Shown piece by piece: positions 1-8,571 of a stretch of 64,000 bases of DNA. Location: contig NZ_CP077091.1 in assembly GCF_014268595.2 (NCBI RefSeq), forward strand, positions 3,122,501-3,186,500, read 5' to 3'. The position numbers were made by a program, and so were the translations under genes. Below the pieces are notes generated by a model. It made no database searches, was not told the origin of the DNA, and worked only from the letters and a program-made list of their open reading frames with translations. The number at the start of each line of letters is the position of its first letter. Position 1 is the stretch's first letter. Source of the stretch: Pseudomonas hamedanensis (GTDB taxonomy: Bacteria > Pseudomonadota > Gammaproteobacteria > Pseudomonadales > Pseudomonadaceae).

Positions 1-4
1 GAGA

Positions 5-52
5 TGGTGCCCGAGACAGGAATCGAACCTGCGACCTTCGCGTTACGAGTGC
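5..52. repeat. att copy: 48-bp tRNA-Thr 3'-end duplication (left)
   Basis: These 48 bases are identical to 21734-21781, the 3' half of tRNA-Thr including CCA, T arm and part of the anticodon stem. Identity stops at base 53. The rest of the tRNA is absent here, so this copy is not a functional gene. It is the expected footprint of tyrosine-recombinase integration into a tRNA gene. Confidence 0.93.
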
Positions 53-145
53 CTGAACTCGACATTCCAAGGAATCTAGGTAGCCTAGTCTACAAGCACT
101 TTGTAGGCAACCTCAGCCTCCTGAGAAGACAGCTCTTGGCTTTAT

Positions 146-163
146 TGTCCCAATTCTGTCCCA
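146..163 (+). repeat. Candidate integrase arm-type sites (left)
   Basis: TGTCCCA occurs twice (146-152 and 157-163) with an 11-bp period, one helical turn. The same doublet with the same period occurs inside the right border at 21534-21551. Paired short direct repeats near both ends of an element fit arm sites bound by the N-terminal domain of a tyrosine integrase. The role is inferred from position and symmetry only. Confidence 0.5.
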
Positions 164-194
164 CTGGTGGCTGACATCTTGGGAGTAAAACAGT

Positions 195-1334
195 ATGGCT
201 AGCTTCCGTAAACGCGGCGAACTGCAATGGCAGGCACGTGTTCGCCGTAGAGGCTACCCCGACCAGGTAAAAACCTTCAACACTCGGACCGACGCAGAAG
301 AATGGGCCAGAGCAATTGAACATCAAATAGATCGAGGGGCTTTCGTCAGCCGCACCGAAGCTGAAGCCACCACGCTCCATGAAGCGTTGAGCCGTTATGA
401 GCGGGAAATCACTGCCCATAAAAAAGGAGAGATAGCAGAGCGCTCAGTGCTGCGAATCTGGAAGGCCAGCGAGCTCGCCATAAGAACGATGCCGGCAATC
501 CGCAGCTCTGATATTGCCAAGCTACGTGATCAATGGTTGAAATCCGTGAAACCCGCCACCGTATTAAGGCGATTCCAAGTGCTTTCCCACGTATTTAATA
601 TCGCTCGCAAGGAATGGGGTATGGAGAGCCTTAGCAATCCCCTTGAACTTGTACGCAAACCGCAGCCCAACAATGCGCGTACGCGACGCCTCTTCACGAC
701 AAGCGGTTCGGACATGGTCATACGAAGCGAGCTTCCTGTTTCTGCCGAGGAAGGCACAGAGCAAAGCCCTAGCCGCAGCGCACGCGACGATGAGTTGGAG
801 CGCATCATCGCGGCCACAGAATCGGGCGCCCTCCCCTCTATAATCCAGCTCGCCGTTGAAACAGCAATGCGTCGAAGTGAAATTGTTAGCCTCCGCTGGG
901 AGCATATTGATCTTAGGGATAGAGTCGCGCACCTACCAAGGACCAAAAACGGCGATTCACGAGACGTCCCCCTTTCATCGAAAGCAGTGGCAATCCTTAA
1001 ATCACTTATGCCCACAAGTATGGAGATTCCCCATGAAAACAAAGACACCAGAGTGTTTCCAATTCGAAGCGATGCGGTCACGCGAGCTTTTGAACGGGCA
1101 GTAACACGTGCAAGAAAAATTTATGAGGCCGAATGCCAGGAGGCCAAGATCCGGCCAGCGCCGAGGTATCTCACCGATCTACGATTCCATGACCTACGGC
1201 ATGAGGCGACGTCTCGCTTGGCGGAAATTTTCCCGATGCATGAGCTGACCAAAATTACGGGCCATAAAGAGCCACGCATGTTGATGCGCTACTACCATCC
1301 AAGAGCAAAGGATCTAGCCAAGCGGTTGGCATAA
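195..1334 (+). CDS. Tyrosine-type site-specific integrase
   Basis: This 379-residue protein should catalyse integration and excision of the island at tRNA-Thr. The N-terminal part (about 1-160) resembles arm and core DNA-binding domains. The C-terminal catalytic domain has the expected residues in order: Arg226 in AMRRSE, His332 and Arg335 in FHDLRH, His357 in TGHK, and the nucleophile Tyr366 in MRYYH. Length and motifs indicate an intact enzyme. The gene starts about 140 bp inside the left border repeat and reads away from it, just downstream of the TGTCCCA doublet. No excisionase is adjacent; the small HTH protein encoded next to repA at the other end is the only candidate recombination directionality factor seen. 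Confidence 0.93.
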   Translation: MASFRKRGELQWQARVRRRGYPDQVKTFNTRTDAEEWARAIEHQIDRGAFVSRTEAEATTLHEALSRYEREITAHKKGEIAERSVLRIWKASELAIRTMPAIRSSDIAKLRDQWLKSVKPATVLRRFQVLSHVFNIARKEWGMESLSNPLELVRKPQPNNARTRRLFTTSGSDMVIRSELPVSAEEGTEQSPSRSARDDELERIIAATESGALPSIIQLAVETAMRRSEIVSLRWEHIDLRDRVAHLPRTKNGDSRDVPLSSKAVAILKSLMPTSMEIPHENKDTRVFPIRSDAVTRAFERAVTRARKIYEAECQEAKIRPAPRYLTDLRFHDLRHEATSRLAEIFPMHELTKITGHKEPRMLMRYYHPRAKDLAKRLA

Positions 1335-1417
1335 CAGAAACGAGTACTTATGTCCCGTATGGCTAATGCTGGGGTTAAACACCTACGATTTGCGTATCCG
1401 CATGATGACATCCGTGT

Positions 1418-1699
1418 GTAATCGAGCTTCTCGCTTACGTCTTCGCCAATGCGCTGAAGTTGGCAGCCGCACACGCATTGGGTGTTTTTTGGCTTGTGAC
1501 GGGGCACTGTACGTGGGAACTGCGATGGCAGCGGCGCACGCTTGGGTTTCTGACGTAGCTCGTCCGGTGCAGGTGGCGAATTGACCGCCTTCAGCTCGGC
1601 CTCAATGGCCGCGATATCAGTGTCGAGCAGATCGTCGAGCAAGCTACCTTGGTCAGGGCTTAGCTGTTCGCTGCGCTTGCCGCTGCTATGCTTGATCTT
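1418..1699 (-). pseudogene. IS66-family transposase (TnpC) remnant
   Basis: The minus strand encodes about 94 residues resembling the N-terminal/middle part of IS66 TnpC: a GKRSEQLSPDQ stretch, the acidic DIAAIEAEL region, KRAPLPSQFPR and CGCQLQRIGEDVSEKLDY. Similarity ends abruptly after the LDY motif and no DDE catalytic region follows. No TnpA, TnpB or terminal inverted repeats were seen. This is a dead fragment between the integrase and the first cargo gene, and evidence of earlier insertion at this spot. Confidence 0.8.
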
Positions 1700-1719
1700 C
1701 CTAGAAAGGAGTCGACCCC

Positions 1720-1935
1720 ATGCCAAGTGATTACTCACTACCCGATGTTCTGGAAAGGATCTATGACAATCAGCTCGCATTGGAGGCGGCGGTAATGGAG
1801 CTGACGTTGTGGGTGGAACAGAGGGCTTCGTCAGAGGTCGGCGATAATATCCGTGGAGCACTGGAAGCTATTGGAGAGAATGCTGGCCACATCAAACAGG
1901 GTTTGGCCAAACTCAAGCGTACGAATCGCGACTAG
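1720..1935 (+). CDS. Small hypothetical protein (71 aa)
   Basis: I do not recognise a family. The 71-residue product is predicted to be largely helical, with an acidic N-terminal half (LPDVLERIYDNQ) and a basic C-terminal tail (KLKRTNRD), soluble and without signal peptide. Coding is supported by a clear AAGGAG ribosome binding site about 9 bases before the ATG. It lies directly against the IS66 fragment. A copy of the dispersed TCGGCCAAAAG repeat follows about 130 bp downstream, before the DUF4238 gene. Function unknown. Confidence 0.6.
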   Translation: MPSDYSLPDVLERIYDNQLALEAAVMELTLWVEQRASSEVGDNIRGALEAIGENAGHIKQGLAKLKRTNRD

Positions 1936-2060
1936 GCATCAGCTTCCCGAGTTGAGCTCAGATTCGCGTAGAAACGCGATTTCCAGTCCGGTTTGGAGTA
2001 TCTGACGCGCTCAAAAACGTTTTTACACAGCCTCGGCCGAGAGCGGCCCTTTGCGAGAAG

Positions 2061-2083
2061 CAGCAATCGGCCAAAAGAGGACG
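2061..2083 (+). repeat. Dispersed intergenic repeat, copy 1
   Basis: Carries TCGGCCAAAAGAGGAC, close to the core TCGGCCAAAAGCGGTC also found at about 5905-5930, 10434-10463, 10498-10529 and, inverted, 13658-13682. All copies lie between cargo modules of the island. This one precedes the DUF4238 gene. Confidence 0.6.
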
Positions 2084-2117
2084 CTTAAGGCGCCTATAGA
2101 AGCAGGGGCGATTCGCA

Positions 2118-3242
2118 ATGATAAAACAACAGTCGTACAGACATCACTACGTGCCCCAGTGGTATCAGAGGGGATTTCTTTTACAGGGTCATACCGCGTT
2201 CAAAATACTGGACTTGCGGCCAGAGATTTTCCGCGATGCTAAAGGAGCGGTTGTCGGTCAAGCGCGTGCAATTCTAACCAAAGGGCCGGATGCTTGGTTT
2301 TTTGAGCGGGATTTATACACCACCCGCGTGCTGGGCGAACCGAATGATGACATCGAAAGGTTTCTGTTTGGAGCAATAGACAGAACGGGGAAGGAAGCAA
2401 TTCAGGCGTTACTCGAAAGTGACTGGAACAAAGTGCACTTCACATACACCCAAGTTTTCGAGTTCCTCGATGCACTCCGATTGCGTACCCCCAAAGGCCT
2501 CCGATTCCTTCAATCAACACTTGCGACGAAAAATCAGCAAGAACTCATGGTTCGCATGCAGGAAGTTCGCAGGATGCACTGTGTGATGTGGATGGAAGGC
2601 GCCATAGAGATTTTCGAAGCTACCCAATCAGGGACCAAGTTCATTTTTTCAGATCACCCTGTGACGTTTTTCAATCCTCACGTTTTTCCGAAAGATCGTG
2701 CCATACCGGAAGGTTTAGACGTTCCTCAGCACTGGTTGGGGACCCAAACCTTAATTCCACTCGATAGCAACCATTTGATGGTGATCACACATAGGGAGTG
2801 GGGTCGCAAGCAAGGCGAAATTCGAGCTAGAAAATCACGCACCAATCCAAGACTTTTTGATAATCCGCTAGTTACTTACGATGGAATTCAGAGAGGAAGA
2901 CAGCTTTCTGAGAAACAGGTGCGAGAGGTCAATTACATAATTAAAACTCGTGCAGAGCGGTACATCGCGAGCTGCAACGAGCAGCACCTGTTCCCTGAAC
3001 GCCATCTTAAAACTACTCTGTGGAGCAAGCTGGGAAGCTTTTTAATGCCTCGAAGCTATGCGACAGCGCTTCAGAGCGGCTTCATGACAGTAAAAATGAA
3101 GGACGGCTCTTACTATTTTCAAGATGAATTTGGCCGACGCCCAGACAGCAAAGCCGAATTTGATAAGGCGGTACAAGACGCCAAATCAATGGAGGCAATG
3201 ATGAAAAGGGTTCTAGGCGAACGGTATAGCGGGAAAGAGTGA
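2118..3242 (+). CDS. DUF4238 domain-containing protein
   Basis: This 374-residue protein begins with HHYVPQWYQRGF, the hallmark N-terminus of DUF4238 (usually HHYVPQFYLRNF-like). A conserved middle section, FIFSDHPVTFFNP, also fits the family. No signal peptide or membrane segment is apparent. The biochemical function of DUF4238 is not established; members are frequent in mobile elements and defence islands, and the conserved His residues suggest a catalytic or metal-binding role. It is a single-gene module flanked by an intergenic repeat upstream and by the convergent HNH/ATPase pair downstream. A weak AGGGG ribosome binding site lies about 9 bases before the ATG. Confidence 0.85.
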   Translation: MIKQQSYRHHYVPQWYQRGFLLQGHTAFKILDLRPEIFRDAKGAVVGQARAILTKGPDAWFFERDLYTTRVLGEPNDDIERFLFGAIDRTGKEAIQALLESDWNKVHFTYTQVFEFLDALRLRTPKGLRFLQSTLATKNQQELMVRMQEVRRMHCVMWMEGAIEIFEATQSGTKFIFSDHPVTFFNPHVFPKDRAIPEGLDVPQHWLGTQTLIPLDSNHLMVITHREWGRKQGEIRARKSRTNPRLFDNPLVTYDGIQRGRQLSEKQVREVNYIIKTRAERYIASCNEQHLFPERHLKTTLWSKLGSFLMPRSYATALQSGFMTVKMKDGSYYFQDEFGRRPDSKAEFDKAVQDAKSMEAMMKRVLGERYSGKE

Positions 3243-3396
3243 GAGGCCGCTATCGGCCAGATGATTGATGAGGCGGAATCGCGCTCCGAGACAATTTTCG
3301 AGTTGTGTGGGGCTGCCGGAAAGACGCAAGAGAGCGAGCGTGGGTGGCTACGCACGAGATGCCATGCTCACGCTATCTGAGGAATTCTCCGCGTGC

Positions 3397-4173
3397 CTAA
3401 ACCCCCAAACGGCGCTTCTGCTTATCTGATAGTGGGTTTTCGACTGCATCTTTATGGGCCGCTTGGCATTTATCCCAAAATGCCCGATGAAACCATCTTA
3501 AAGCCTCTCCCGAAATCGGCAGCAAGTTCGTCCAAAATCGATACCGAACCGCGCCCAGGCTGATTGAGCTAATGAAACTCGTAGGCCTTCTAGTCGTTGA
3601 GTCCACGGGGACGATTAGCCCCCCGTGGGCCGCATACTTATGTTCACCGTGCGCTTCCCGGAAATCTTGATAGGTTGGATCCGCATCAATTCTAAGCCAA
3701 ACGACATTACGGTCAACGGCACCAATGGCAAACCGACTGACATCCAACGGCCGAGGGCCGGATGACTCCGCGACATGGCAGCACAACAGCTTTGAAAAAT
3801 AGCGGAACACATTGAGATAGGCTTCGCTACCGATCTCATACTGGGGTAGGTCGAAGACTGATGACGGATCTTCGCCTTTCAGCAAACGCGCTGATACCAG
3901 TGCATGAAACCTGTCGAACTCTCTATCGGCTGCCTGGGTTCTCGCTCCATTACAAGTTGAGCACATCCGGGCGGTGAAGTGGAAAGCTTCGGATTTTGGG
4001 CCTTGAGCCGGTCGTACAATGCTCTCGCCATCGAAATTTCCGATGACCATACGATCCTTTCCGAAGATTTTTCGCAAGGCAGATGCTTTGATCTTGTGTT
4101 CACCAGTTAGCGATTCACCAGATCCACACAAGCAACACACCTTGGCCTGATACGACTCAAAGAATATTCCCAC
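3397..4173 (-). CDS. HNH-like zinc-binding protein, possible nuclease
   Basis: The N-terminal region has a CxxC (VCCLCG), a downstream EH (LTGEHKIKAS), then a second CxxC followed by Asn (MCSTCNGARTQ). This C-C/EH/C-CN layout is typical of treble-clef HNH nucleases. The remaining roughly 150 residues are unrecognised. The longest frame begins with TTG at 4224 but without a ribosome binding site; a GTG at 4173 follows AAGGGG at good spacing and gives about 258 residues, so I prefer it. The gene lies downstream of a P-loop ATPase on the same strand, so the two probably form an operon. An ATPase plus HNH nuclease recalls Septu (PtuAB), but this ATPase is not PtuA-like. Nuclease activity is inferred. 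Confidence 0.7.
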   Translation of the reverse strand: MGIFFESYQAKVCCLCGSGESLTGEHKIKASALRKIFGKDRMVIGNFDGESIVRPAQGPKSEAFHFTARMCSTCNGARTQAADREFDRFHALVSARLLKGEDPSSVFDLPQYEIGSEAYLNVFRYFSKLLCCHVAESSGPRPLDVSRFAIGAVDRNVVWLRIDADPTYQDFREAHGEHKYAAHGGLIVPVDSTTRRPTSFISSISLGAVRYRFWTNLLPISGEALRWFHRAFWDKCQAAHKDAVENPLSDKQKRRLGV

Positions 4174-4266
4174 CGAGGTCCCCTTCGAAAACGAGAGTAA
4201 GTGGCATTGGCACTTCGCCGCCAACGTCAGGGAGAGTCATTACGGATAGCCCTTGGGGCGGTCAAG

Positions 4267-5577
4267 TTAAAGATCCAAACCATCAAGTGGATGGAGGATC
4301 TCATCTCTCACAAGAGCCAGATCTGAATTTTTCAAGAAAAAGTAAAACGTAGAGTCAACCACCTTCAACTGCCGTGAGTTTGAATCATAAGCCAGTACTG
4401 GCGGACTAATGCCTTTACCCGATTGAACCTCAGCCAATCCTTTCAATACGGACACCAACTGAGCCCCTTTAAGATCCTGCGCCCTGTGGTGAACCTGCTT
4501 TATCGCGTGTAGCAATGCCTCCTTGCTAATGCCGCCATTGAGGCCAGCAAAGCCAATTTCCAAGATATGCATCACAATGTAGTAATTCAAGAAATATGGC
4601 AAAGGCTTTGTTTTATCAATAACAGAGGTATTCCCAGACGCGATAGCTTCGAGATTTTTCAGGTGCCGTCCAGAATAATCTTCTGATTTACGAGCAATTG
4701 CACGAGCAACTATTCCCATATCATCAACAAACAGTTGTTGACTCTGCGTTTCTAGAATATTAGATTCCAAGCAGGTGGCCTTTAGCAACTCTTGGAACAC
4801 CCCAACACTCTTGAACGCATTATCGATGCATTCTTGAACTAGCACCCTTGAGAACTGTATATTCAACTCAGGCTCGCCCTTCGCGACAATTCGCAGAAAA
4901 TCGGCTTCATGCCAGGGCTCTACGGGGACCTCGGCCACTCGGTCCTGCAACTCGCCATTGAACTGGATCAAGCGGTTAGCTTCTTTCCAGACCCCCAGAA
5001 TCACAAACCGGATTTTGAGGTCATGAAACGTCCGCAAGTCGAAAGCGAAATCTCGCTGTACGTTCTCCGGCAGGTAGTGAAAATTCTCTAAAATTATCGT
5101 CTTTTTTTCGCCAAGCCTAACCATCAGACTGGCCACGTCATCAGGAAGGTCTAGATTAAGCTCAATTTCTTCGTACTTATCTTCAAGGCGATAAGCTTTT
5201 TCGTTTTCTATAGCAACTTCAGCCCGACCTTTTAATACCAATGCGATTGCGCCTTCAATGAAGGCTTTACCTTTAACCTTTGAAACGTCGCCAGTTCCTT
5301 CAGTGTAGGAGGTATTTAGGGTTACACCTGACTTTCTCAGCATTGACTGATAAATATCTCGTAGACTGGTCTTCGGAGACAGGCTAATCACTATATTTTC
5401 TTCATAATTCAGATGCTTTTTTACGAGCGCTGTTTTGCCCTGTTTGGATGCTCCATACACGATGATTTGGTGTCCGGCTTCCAGCGCGGATGAGAATTTA
5501 TCGTCTACATGCTGCCTTTCAACATAACTCAATACGTCTTCGCTGCTCACACCGAAAACTTCTTCAACCTTTTTCAT
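4267..5577 (-). CDS. P-loop ATPase paired with HNH-like protein
   Basis: This 436-residue protein has Walker A GASKQGKT (about 42-49) and a Walker B-like hhhhEN in TIILENFHYL (about 158-164). A sensor-type strand, FVILGVWKE, follows. The C-terminal 80-90 residues (LKGLAEVQSGKG to the end) look like a winged helix. The layout resembles STAND/AAA or Orc/Cdc6-like ATPases rather than the ABC/SMC-type ATPase of Septu. No membrane segment or signal peptide is apparent. It is the upstream gene of a minus-strand pair with the HNH-like gene. Composition is lower in GC than core genes, fitting transfer. The precise family is not recognised; a defence role is inferred from its partner and neighbourhood. 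Confidence 0.75.
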   Translation of the reverse strand: MKKVEEVFGVSSEDVLSYVERQHVDDKFSSALEAGHQIIVYGASKQGKTALVKKHLNYEENIVISLSPKTSLRDIYQSMLRKSGVTLNTSYTEGTGDVSKVKGKAFIEGAIALVLKGRAEVAIENEKAYRLEDKYEEIELNLDLPDDVASLMVRLGEKKTIILENFHYLPENVQRDFAFDLRTFHDLKIRFVILGVWKEANRLIQFNGELQDRVAEVPVEPWHEADFLRIVAKGEPELNIQFSRVLVQECIDNAFKSVGVFQELLKATCLESNILETQSQQLFVDDMGIVARAIARKSEDYSGRHLKNLEAIASGNTSVIDKTKPLPYFLNYYIVMHILEIGFAGLNGGISKEALLHAIKQVHHRAQDLKGAQLVSVLKGLAEVQSGKGISPPVLAYDSNSRQLKVVDSTFYFFLKNSDLALVRDEILHPLDGLDL

Positions 5578-5704
5578 CTAAAGCAGACTCCATGTCAAAA
5601 CTCAGCAGAGTAAAAAGTGGCACCATGCTACTATCGACTTCCTACTCCGTCTAGTCGCTCCATCTTCGTTACATTTCCATCTCATTGAGATCTCGGAGGA
5701 GACC

Positions 5705-5914
5705 TTGCCGAAGAAAGTACCCCGCTTGGGGGCAGCAGTCCGTGCGCGACGAAAAGCCGTGGCCCTCTCCCAAGAAATCCTGGCAGACGCTGCCGAGGTG
5801 GATCGGTCGCATAACTGTCTCCGCTTCATCAGTCGAACAATCATTTCTGGCTACCCGCCGCCCGGCGCGAACGTCAGTTTTGGGTCGTCTACCGCCTTTC
5901 GTGATAGGCAGTAA
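5705..5914 (+). pseudogene. Truncated XRE-family HTH regulator
   Basis: A frame starting with TTG after a GGAGGA ribosome binding site encodes LGAAVRARRKAVALSQEILADAAEVDRSH, matching the first helices of XRE/Cro-type DNA-binding domains. After VDRSH the expected glycine-rich turn and later helices are replaced by unrelated sequence and a stop, consistent with a frameshift or truncation. It is probably a non-functional remnant of a regulator once serving a neighbouring module. It is divergent from the ATPase/HNH pair. Confidence 0.6.
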
Positions 5915-5930
5915 TCGGCCAAAAGCGGTC
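5905..5930 (+). repeat. Dispersed intergenic repeat, copy 2
   Basis: Contains GCAGTAATCGGCCAAAAGCG, the best copy of the repeat family, immediately downstream of the XRE remnant and upstream of the Gabija-like pair. The stretch 5931-6431 that follows holds no convincing gene; it has one perfect 10-bp inverted repeat (CAAGAAAGCC at 6020-6029, GGCTTTCTTG at 6041-6050). Confidence 0.6.
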
Positions 5931-6431
5931 TTACGCGCAAGGCCGTTTCCAATCCGTTACGTGCGTTCGCTACCGTACAGATTACCGAAGGCGAGTGGCC
6001 ATATCGGGATATGTAGAAACAAGAAAGCCAGCAAGAGGAGGGCTTTCTTGTGGCCTCCGGCCATATAGGACTTGCACTTGATAGGGCCGAGCGGAGGCGA
6101 AAGCAACCAAGCCATGAGGTAAATTATTTGTATTTCAAAGACTTAAGTTGAGCTTGTTGGGAGGCAGCCACCCTTTGACCATCAGAGTGCAGCCCATGAC
6201 GCGTTGAAATTAGACGGAGTATGCCGAGTTTAGGTGGCTTGCACTAGCTTGGACGGAGGGCTGAAAGCGCTCTACAAATCTAACAGGCACAGTGAGGTCA
6301 AAAATCGAATTTTTTGGTTTCTCGCTGCTGGATGGGCCCGGTCCTAAGGACACAAGTCATAGCGTTCTGATATTGTCTGACAAAATAGTTTGCTCGTTTC
6401 GCAAGCTGAAAAATGACAAAGGAATGCGTAA

Positions 6432-8570
6432 ATGCACCTATCTAAGGTCACGCTTGTCAATTATAGAAATTTTGAGAGCGCTAAATTCGTATTTAATAAG
6501 GGCGTCAATACTATAATTGGCGAAAATGGATCAGGGAAAAGCAATCTATTTAGAGCAATTCGGTTGCTACTAGATTCAAATATCTATCGTTCGGCCTACA
6601 CCATCGACGAAAATGATTTCTTTAGGAAAAAAGGAAGTTGGAAGGGGCATTGGATAATTATCAGTCTTGAGTTTGATAATATTGGTCAAGACGAAGCGAT
6701 TCAATCTCTTTTTGTTCATCGTGGAGTTGTTGTCGCGGGGCAAAAGGTAGGTAAGGCGACCTATAATTTGATGTTCCGTCCAAGTCAGTCGGTTAGGGCT
6801 GAGTTGGCCGCTCTGAAACCTGGGGATCATGAGTCATTACGAAAACTTCAGGAGCGTATTTCTGTAAGCGATTATGAATCATTCTTTACAGGACGCAGCG
6901 ATGCCGATTTTACGAATCCGGAGCATTACAAAGAGCTTACGGGTGATTTTGAAAAGGTTGTTTTCCCAACAGTTACTTCTCCACTTTGCGGATCACCAAT
7001 TCCAAATCAGCTTTCAGTATCAAAGGAAGTATCTTTTACGTTTGTAAAAGCCCTTAGAGACGTTGTGTCGGACTTCAGTGGCAATCGACAAAATCCATTA
7101 TTGAATCTACTAAAGAGAAAGAGTGAAGAGATTGACCATAATAAGTATAAGACTATCACTGATAAGGTGAAGCAGCTTAATAGCGATATTGAAGTGTTAA
7201 AAGATGTGCAGGATGTACGCGGAGATATTCGTGACACCATCGCTGAAACAGCCGGCGAGGCTTATGCACCTGCCAGTTTACATATAAAATCTGACCTCCC
7301 AAGCGAGGCTGATAAGTTATTCCAGTCGCTGAAGTTGTTCGTGGGGGAAAATGACGAAAGATATTCTGGCGATATATCTGAGTTGAGCTTGGGTGGCGCT
7401 AACTTAATTTATCTTACGCTGAAACTGCTTGAGTTTAAGTATCAGCGACAGCGAGAAACTGCTGCAAATTTCCTGATTATTGAAGAGCCTGAAGCACATA
7501 TCCACACCCACATTCAAAAAACGCTATTCGAAAATATCGATTTTGAAAATACTCAGATTATTTACTCAACGCATTCAACTCAAATTTCCGAAGTTAGTAA
7601 TCTAGAAAATATCAATATTCTGGCAAGAAAGGGTGTTAAGTGTGAGTCTTATCAACCCTCAGTTGGATTGAAACCCGCAGAGATTCGACATTTGCAGCGT
7701 TATCTCGATGCGACGAGAAGCAGTTTGCTTTTTGCAAGGGGCGTAATATTAATTGAAGGTGATGCAGAAGAGATTTTAATTCCAGCGCTGATAAAAAAAT
7801 CACTCGGTATAAGCTTGGATGAGCTGGGTGTTAGTTTGATTAATATAAGAAGCACAGGTTTTGAAAATGTTGCCTGTGTATTCCATAACTCAAGAATAAA
7901 ACGCCGTTGCAGCATCATAACCGATTTGGATCTAGCAATAGCAGACACCGTCATTGTTGATGGTGACCTTGAACCGGTGAGAAAATACAAGAAAAAAATG
8001 GCCGGGTCACAAAAGGCTGGTTTGGCTCGTGAAACTCGATTAACTAATTTTTCTAAAGGAAATAAATATCTAAGCGTGCATTATGCAAACCACACTTTTG
8101 AAGTTGATTTTATAAAAAGTGGAAATCAGTACGAAGTAGCGGAAGTTGTTGACTCGGTGTATGAGGACGAATTGACGAAAACTAAATCTCGGAAAGAGAT
8201 AGAGTCGGGAGATATTGCTGTCTATGGTAAACGGGTACTGACAATGGCAGCACATTCCGGCAAAGGCTGGTTTGCCATTATGCTTGCCGATACAATCACT
8301 CCTTGTACATCTATACCACAATATATTCTAGATGCGGTTTTCGATGCGCAAGAAGCCATGTCTGACAGTCTTCGATTAAGAATTATCAAATATAGATTAA
8401 AGACGTTTGAGAAGTATGCTTATTTTGAAGATCGTAAAGCCGCTGTGGAGGAGGCCAAAGTCTACTTTGAAGAGTTTGAAGCAGGCAATATTGACTATAA
8501 TGACTTATTGTCTAGCTTGGAAAATAGTTTTCCGAGCGATAATATAGTCTTAAAAATGGTCGGGCTATAA
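6432..8570 (+). CDS. GajA-like OLD-family ATPase/TOPRIM nuclease
   Basis: This 712-residue protein has Walker A GENGSGKS (30-37), an ABC-type signature region LSLGGANLIYL (about 318), Walker B FLIIEEPEAHIHTH (about 346-357) and the H-switch STHSTQ (about 379). A C-terminal TOPRIM domain follows, with the acidic motif LIEGDAEE (about 440) and a DLD pair (about 499). This is OLD architecture. The next gene, one base downstream, is a UvrD-like helicase, the arrangement of class 2 OLD proteins and of Gabija (GajA-GajB). In Gabija, GajA is a nucleotide-sensitive DNA nickase/nuclease acting against phage. At 712 residues it is longer than typical GajA (about 580), so it is a divergent member or related class 2 OLD. 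AAGGA precedes the ATG by 8 bases. Confidence 0.85.
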   Translation: MHLSKVTLVNYRNFESAKFVFNKGVNTIIGENGSGKSNLFRAIRLLLDSNIYRSAYTIDENDFFRKKGSWKGHWIIISLEFDNIGQDEAIQSLFVHRGVVVAGQKVGKATYNLMFRPSQSVRAELAALKPGDHESLRKLQERISVSDYESFFTGRSDADFTNPEHYKELTGDFEKVVFPTVTSPLCGSPIPNQLSVSKEVSFTFVKALRDVVSDFSGNRQNPLLNLLKRKSEEIDHNKYKTITDKVKQLNSDIEVLKDVQDVRGDIRDTIAETAGEAYAPASLHIKSDLPSEADKLFQSLKLFVGENDERYSGDISELSLGGANLIYLTLKLLEFKYQRQRETAANFLIIEEPEAHIHTHIQKTLFENIDFENTQIIYSTHSTQISEVSNLENINILARKGVKCESYQPSVGLKPAEIRHLQRYLDATRSSLLFARGVILIEGDAEEILIPALIKKSLGISLDELGVSLINIRSTGFENVACVFHNSRIKRRCSIITDLDLAIADTVIVDGDLEPVRKYKKKMAGSQKAGLARETRLTNFSKGNKYLSVHYANHTFEVDFIKSGNQYEVAEVVDSVYEDELTKTKSRKEIESGDIAVYGKRVLTMAAHSGKGWFAIMLADTITPCTSIPQYILDAVFDAQEAMSDSLRLRIIKYRLKTFEKYAYFEDRKAAVEEAKVYFEEFEAGNIDYNDLLSSLENSFPSDNIVLKMVGL

Positions 8571-8571
8571 T

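Noticed and set aside
3397..5577. ATPase/HNH pair considered as Septu (PtuAB)
   Set aside because: The ATPase lacks the ABC-type signature and EEPE-like Walker B of PtuA and looks STAND/Orc-like instead.
5685..6068. 127-codon frame overlapping the XRE remnant
   Set aside because: Out of frame with the recognisable HTH segment, crosses an intergenic repeat and has no motif.
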